Part shown: positions 61,131-64,000 of the stretch, piece by piece | Position numbering within the stretch: the first letter of the stretch is position 1 | How the letters are laid out: each line of letters starts with the position of its first letter | Source of the DNA: Otis tarda | Taxonomy: Eukaryota; Chordata; Aves; Otidiformes; Otididae | DNA length: 64,000 nucleotides | Reading direction: 5' to 3' | Assembly (NCBI GenBank): GCA_026413225.1 | Contig: CM048557.1 | Location: 70,794,987 to 70,858,986 of the forward strand | The notes under the pieces: generated by a model | Seen by the model: the letters and a program-made list of their open reading frames with translations, nothing else | Database searches by the model: none | Told to the model about the DNA's origin: nothing | Program-made: the position numbers and the translations under genes

Positions 61131-61769
61131 AAGAACCAGAAAAAAATGTTATCCTGCCATGTGGGGATGTTTCCGGATAATTCACTGGTGGCCGTAGGGC
61201 CATGTACAACCGTGCAGCTCGGGCTAGGACTGCAGTGAGTGGCAGGCTCTGGTTGTCTCCTCTTTCGGCACTTTGACCCTTTAAGCCCCGGAACAGACAG
61301 AGAGCAGCAGCCACAAGCGATGGTTTCCCAGGGCCCCTCCTCGGCTGGCTCTGGGCACTATTGTGAAAGGCACAGACGGAGACAAGCTCTGCCTCGCCCT
61401 GAAGCACTGGCACCGCAAATAGGGTTAAGGAATAGGGGACATGGAAGCAGGGAGAGATCCAGAGCTGAGAAGTGGAAAATATTCTGGCCATCCTAGATAG
61501 GAAAATTTGGGAGAAACGAGCACAGCGTGGAAGGAGCAGCGCAATGCCCGTGCAGCCCACCCTGTGTCCATTAAAACGCGAGTGCAGGAACAGAAATGTG
61601 TTGCTTAGAGAAACCTCTTGAAAACTTGTAACGGCAGTGCACTAACGAAAAGGTCGCTTTCTGAGGGGCGGAGAGACCAGGCGTTGGAGGGGGCTGGGGC
61701 GGCTGTGCAGCCCACAGGTGTCCACAAGCATGGAGACCGCTTTGCCCGTCCGTTCTCCCCCAGATGTAC

Positions 61770-61990
61770 ATTCAATTAGATAAGATTACAAATTTTTCAC
61801 TAAGCTCATTGAATCACCTGAGACTGCACGGAGCAGAATTTTAACAGAATTCTGACACGAGAGGAGAGCGAGTGGTGACAATTAATTACAGAGGCGACAA
61901 GAGCAGATGTTATTCTGCTCACGCCCTTGCAGGCAGTGCCAGTTACGTTATTTATAAGATCTACTAAAGCCATTTCAATTATTTAATTTC
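61770..61990. other. Candidate conserved non-coding element with a small hairpin
   Basis: The AT-rich segment contains AATTAATTA at 61880-61888, several other ATTA cores and a perfect 7-bp inverted repeat, GAGCAGA at 61901-61907 and TCTGCTC at 61914-61920, with a six-base loop. The arms are too short for a microRNA precursor. Enhancer-like texture is an inference only. Confidence 0.28.
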
Positions 61991-62524
61991 GGAAGCAGAG
62001 CGAGCTCCCAGATGCAGCAAAGCCCGCGTTGCAGCTGGCAGAGGTGCTGGTGCAGCCGGGGGGCTGCGCCGGGAGGACTGGGACGCGCGGGGGAACCAGC
62101 GTTCCCGGCAGGCACGGGGGGCACAGCAGCCTGAACTTTCCCATCAGGAGTCACAGACGTGAAAGAAAGTAAAATTACAGAGCCTCGATGAAGAAATCAA
62201 GGAGAGATGTTTATTTCAGAAAGACTCTATTATGCATAGTATAAGAAAACACCAATCAGCAGTGGAAATTATTTTTGGAGAATCTGAAGAAAGTCAGACA
62301 CTTGCATGTTATCTGCATAACAATGAAACCGAAGGTTGCTCTGGTTAAAAACAGAATGAGAAAAACACATACAGTGAGGGAGCAATGAGACCCCCGGGCA
62401 GCGAGGTGGGAAAAGCATCTTTTTTCCCCAGTACAGCAGACATGGTAATTCACTTACAAACGGCAGTGAATCAACAGAAAGAGCAGGACTACAAGACTGC
62501 ACAGAAGGAGCTGCAGATTCCCAT

Positions 62525-62645
62525 TCCCTTGGCCAGCGGCGCCGGCGCAGCGGTCAGACCTGTCCCTGGCAGCGCAGAGCCCCTGCCCTCGTCCCCCGCC
62601 GAGCGGGAGCTGCCGGTGCGGCGGCCGGGGTCAGCGGCTGCTGGG
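62525..62645. promoter_or_regulatory. CpG-dense block
   Basis: About 15 CpGs occur in about 115 bases, including GCGGCGCCGGCGCAGCGG at 62536-62553. It is flanked on both sides by AT-rich or mixed sequence and is shorter than a standard CpG island. No gene start is evident. Confidence 0.42.
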
Positions 62646-64000
62646 CATCGCTGTGCTTTAAGGTTGTTCAAGGTCTGTTCGAGCCAGAGGTTCCCTTTTC
62701 CGTAACACCTCGGCAAGTAAAATGAAAGGATAAAGTCTGCCCAGAGGAAGCTCCCCCAAAGACAACTCAAAGGCCGTTGCCCACTCAGCGAGGGGCAGGG
62801 GCAGGCGAAGGGGCTCGTGGCTGCCTGCTCAGGCCGGGCCCGGGAGGCTGCTTCCTCCAGGGCCCCTTCCAGCTGGATGCTCCTGGACCCTACGAGCCCG
62901 ATGGGTCATTTTGCACTGGTTTTCTTCAGTCATCCTGACTGAGGGAGGCGGAAACAGACAGACAACAGAAACTTGCCAAGGGATGTTTTTTTTCTTACGC
63001 TTGGCAAAGTCGTCAGCAGCTAAAATGAGCTTTTGTAATGAGGAGTATCTGGCAAGCTTTTAAATCATTGTTACCAGCATCATCCCAAGCATCAATTTCC
63101 TTAAACAAAGCCAGGTAAGTGAACACAAAGGAGAAAAAATAAGCATTTTTGTATATTTACTGTTCACTCTACCCTGTCGAAGTACAGATTGTTCTGTCAG
63201 GGAAACACGAACGCTTCTGCACTTTCTCAACTCTAATTTGTTTGCAGAGGAAAGAGAACCGGAAATCTGAGTAAAGCCTTCGCATCGGCACCTCTGGCAG
63301 CAGCATTACACTGGTTTCGGTGAGCAGCCGTCTGCAGTCCGCCTGCCGTTCAATCGAGCCCCAGCAAGCACGCTGGACATACCACGGTCTAGTTAAAGTA
63401 ACACCGGTTCTAACGCCACAGAAAGAGACGTCTGGAATGGCCTAGCTGATACATTAACTTTTAACGGCATTAAAAAGCATGTGCAAGGATCCTGTACGCT
63501 TTCTGCGGTCTCATCAGTTTCAGCCCTGCACCCCTTGCCCGTGTGAGCGAGCGAAGGCGTCGCTGTGCTGCACCACCTAAATTAGTGTTCCATTCCCTCT
63601 CACCCGGCCGGCCTCGTGCGCAGGAGCTCACGCGCAAAGGGGCCCGGCGCAGGAGGACTGGGATCCCGTGGGAGGTGGGCCAGGATGCTGACCCCAGCCA
63701 CCCCCGCTCGGCCGTGGGGTCTGGCGCTGCCCTGCCGCTGCCACACAGCATCCTTGCCCCTCCGCAGCGCGGGCACGGGCACGCTCGGCCACGGGCAGGT
63801 CAGGGGGCCAATCTAACATGTCATATCCAGAAATTAAAAATATCTATTTTGCTTCTCAGCTCAGTCCCGTCTTTATGAAAAGGTACATTGTAAATTAAAG
63901 AGGATATTTTCATTTAACAAATGCTGAAATTTTTTTTAATTTTTTTTTTATATTTAGCATCACCAGTCTTTTTGCATGGAAAGTAGCAATCTAGATGATT

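Larger units (their letters stand above)
61131..64000. other. Unannotated non-coding stretch to window end
   Basis: No gene is supported. AT-rich, motif-dense sequence lies at 61770-61990. CpG-dense patches lie at 62525-62645 (about 15 CpGs in 115 bases) and, more loosely, at 63535-63800. The final 150 bases are AT-rich with a long T run near 63931-63950. Frames in the GC-rich patches are open on both strands and are not recognisable. Confidence 0.5.

Overview
This window looks like nuclear DNA of a bird, and nearly all of it is non-coding. The evidence is the set of dispersed repeats. Eight fragments are the 3' end of CR1, the dominant LINE of birds and other sauropsids; several end in the diagnostic 8-bp repeat ATTCTATG/CATAGAAT, and some still encode the C-terminus of CR1 ORF2. 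One element is a complete solo LTR of a type widespread in bird genomes. Repeats cover only about 4 percent of the window, which fits a bird better than a crocodile, turtle or mammal. The species and chromosome cannot be told from the sequence.

No cellular protein-coding gene can be supported. The long open frames sit in GC-rich blocks that lack stop codons in several frames at once, have low-complexity translations, and match no family I recognise. The window is best read as a gene-poor intergenic interval or part of a very long intron. It alternates between AT-rich stretches with homeodomain-like motifs, some of which look like conserved non-coding elements, and short CpG-dense blocks.

Layout: 1-4179 unremarkable; 4180-4493 CR1 (+); 4494-15661 unique sequence with a G-quadruplex motif (5478), a 155-bp polypyrimidine tract running into a CpG block (10422-10760) and two more CpG blocks (11220, 11580); 15662-15760 an 11-bp tandem array; 17590-17660 CR1 (-); 18066-18330 an old LINE reverse-transcriptase fossil (-); 19475-19805 the best CpG island; 22085-22380 a candidate conserved element; 22826-23306 the best-preserved CR1 (-); 33178-33411 CR1 (-); 35772-35848 CR1 (+); 40627-40902 CR1 (-); 45584-46061 a solo LTR with its target-site duplication; 53605-53742 a 35-bp minisatellite; 56704-56983 an internally deleted CR1 (+); 59696-59822 a CA/TG-rich degenerate array; 61062-61130 CR1 (+); 61131-64000 unique sequence.

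I did not find a new multi-gene system. The items most worth checking are the solo LTR, the LINE fossil, the 11-bp array, the candidate conserved element at 22 kb, and the polypyrimidine/CpG junction at 10.58 kb.
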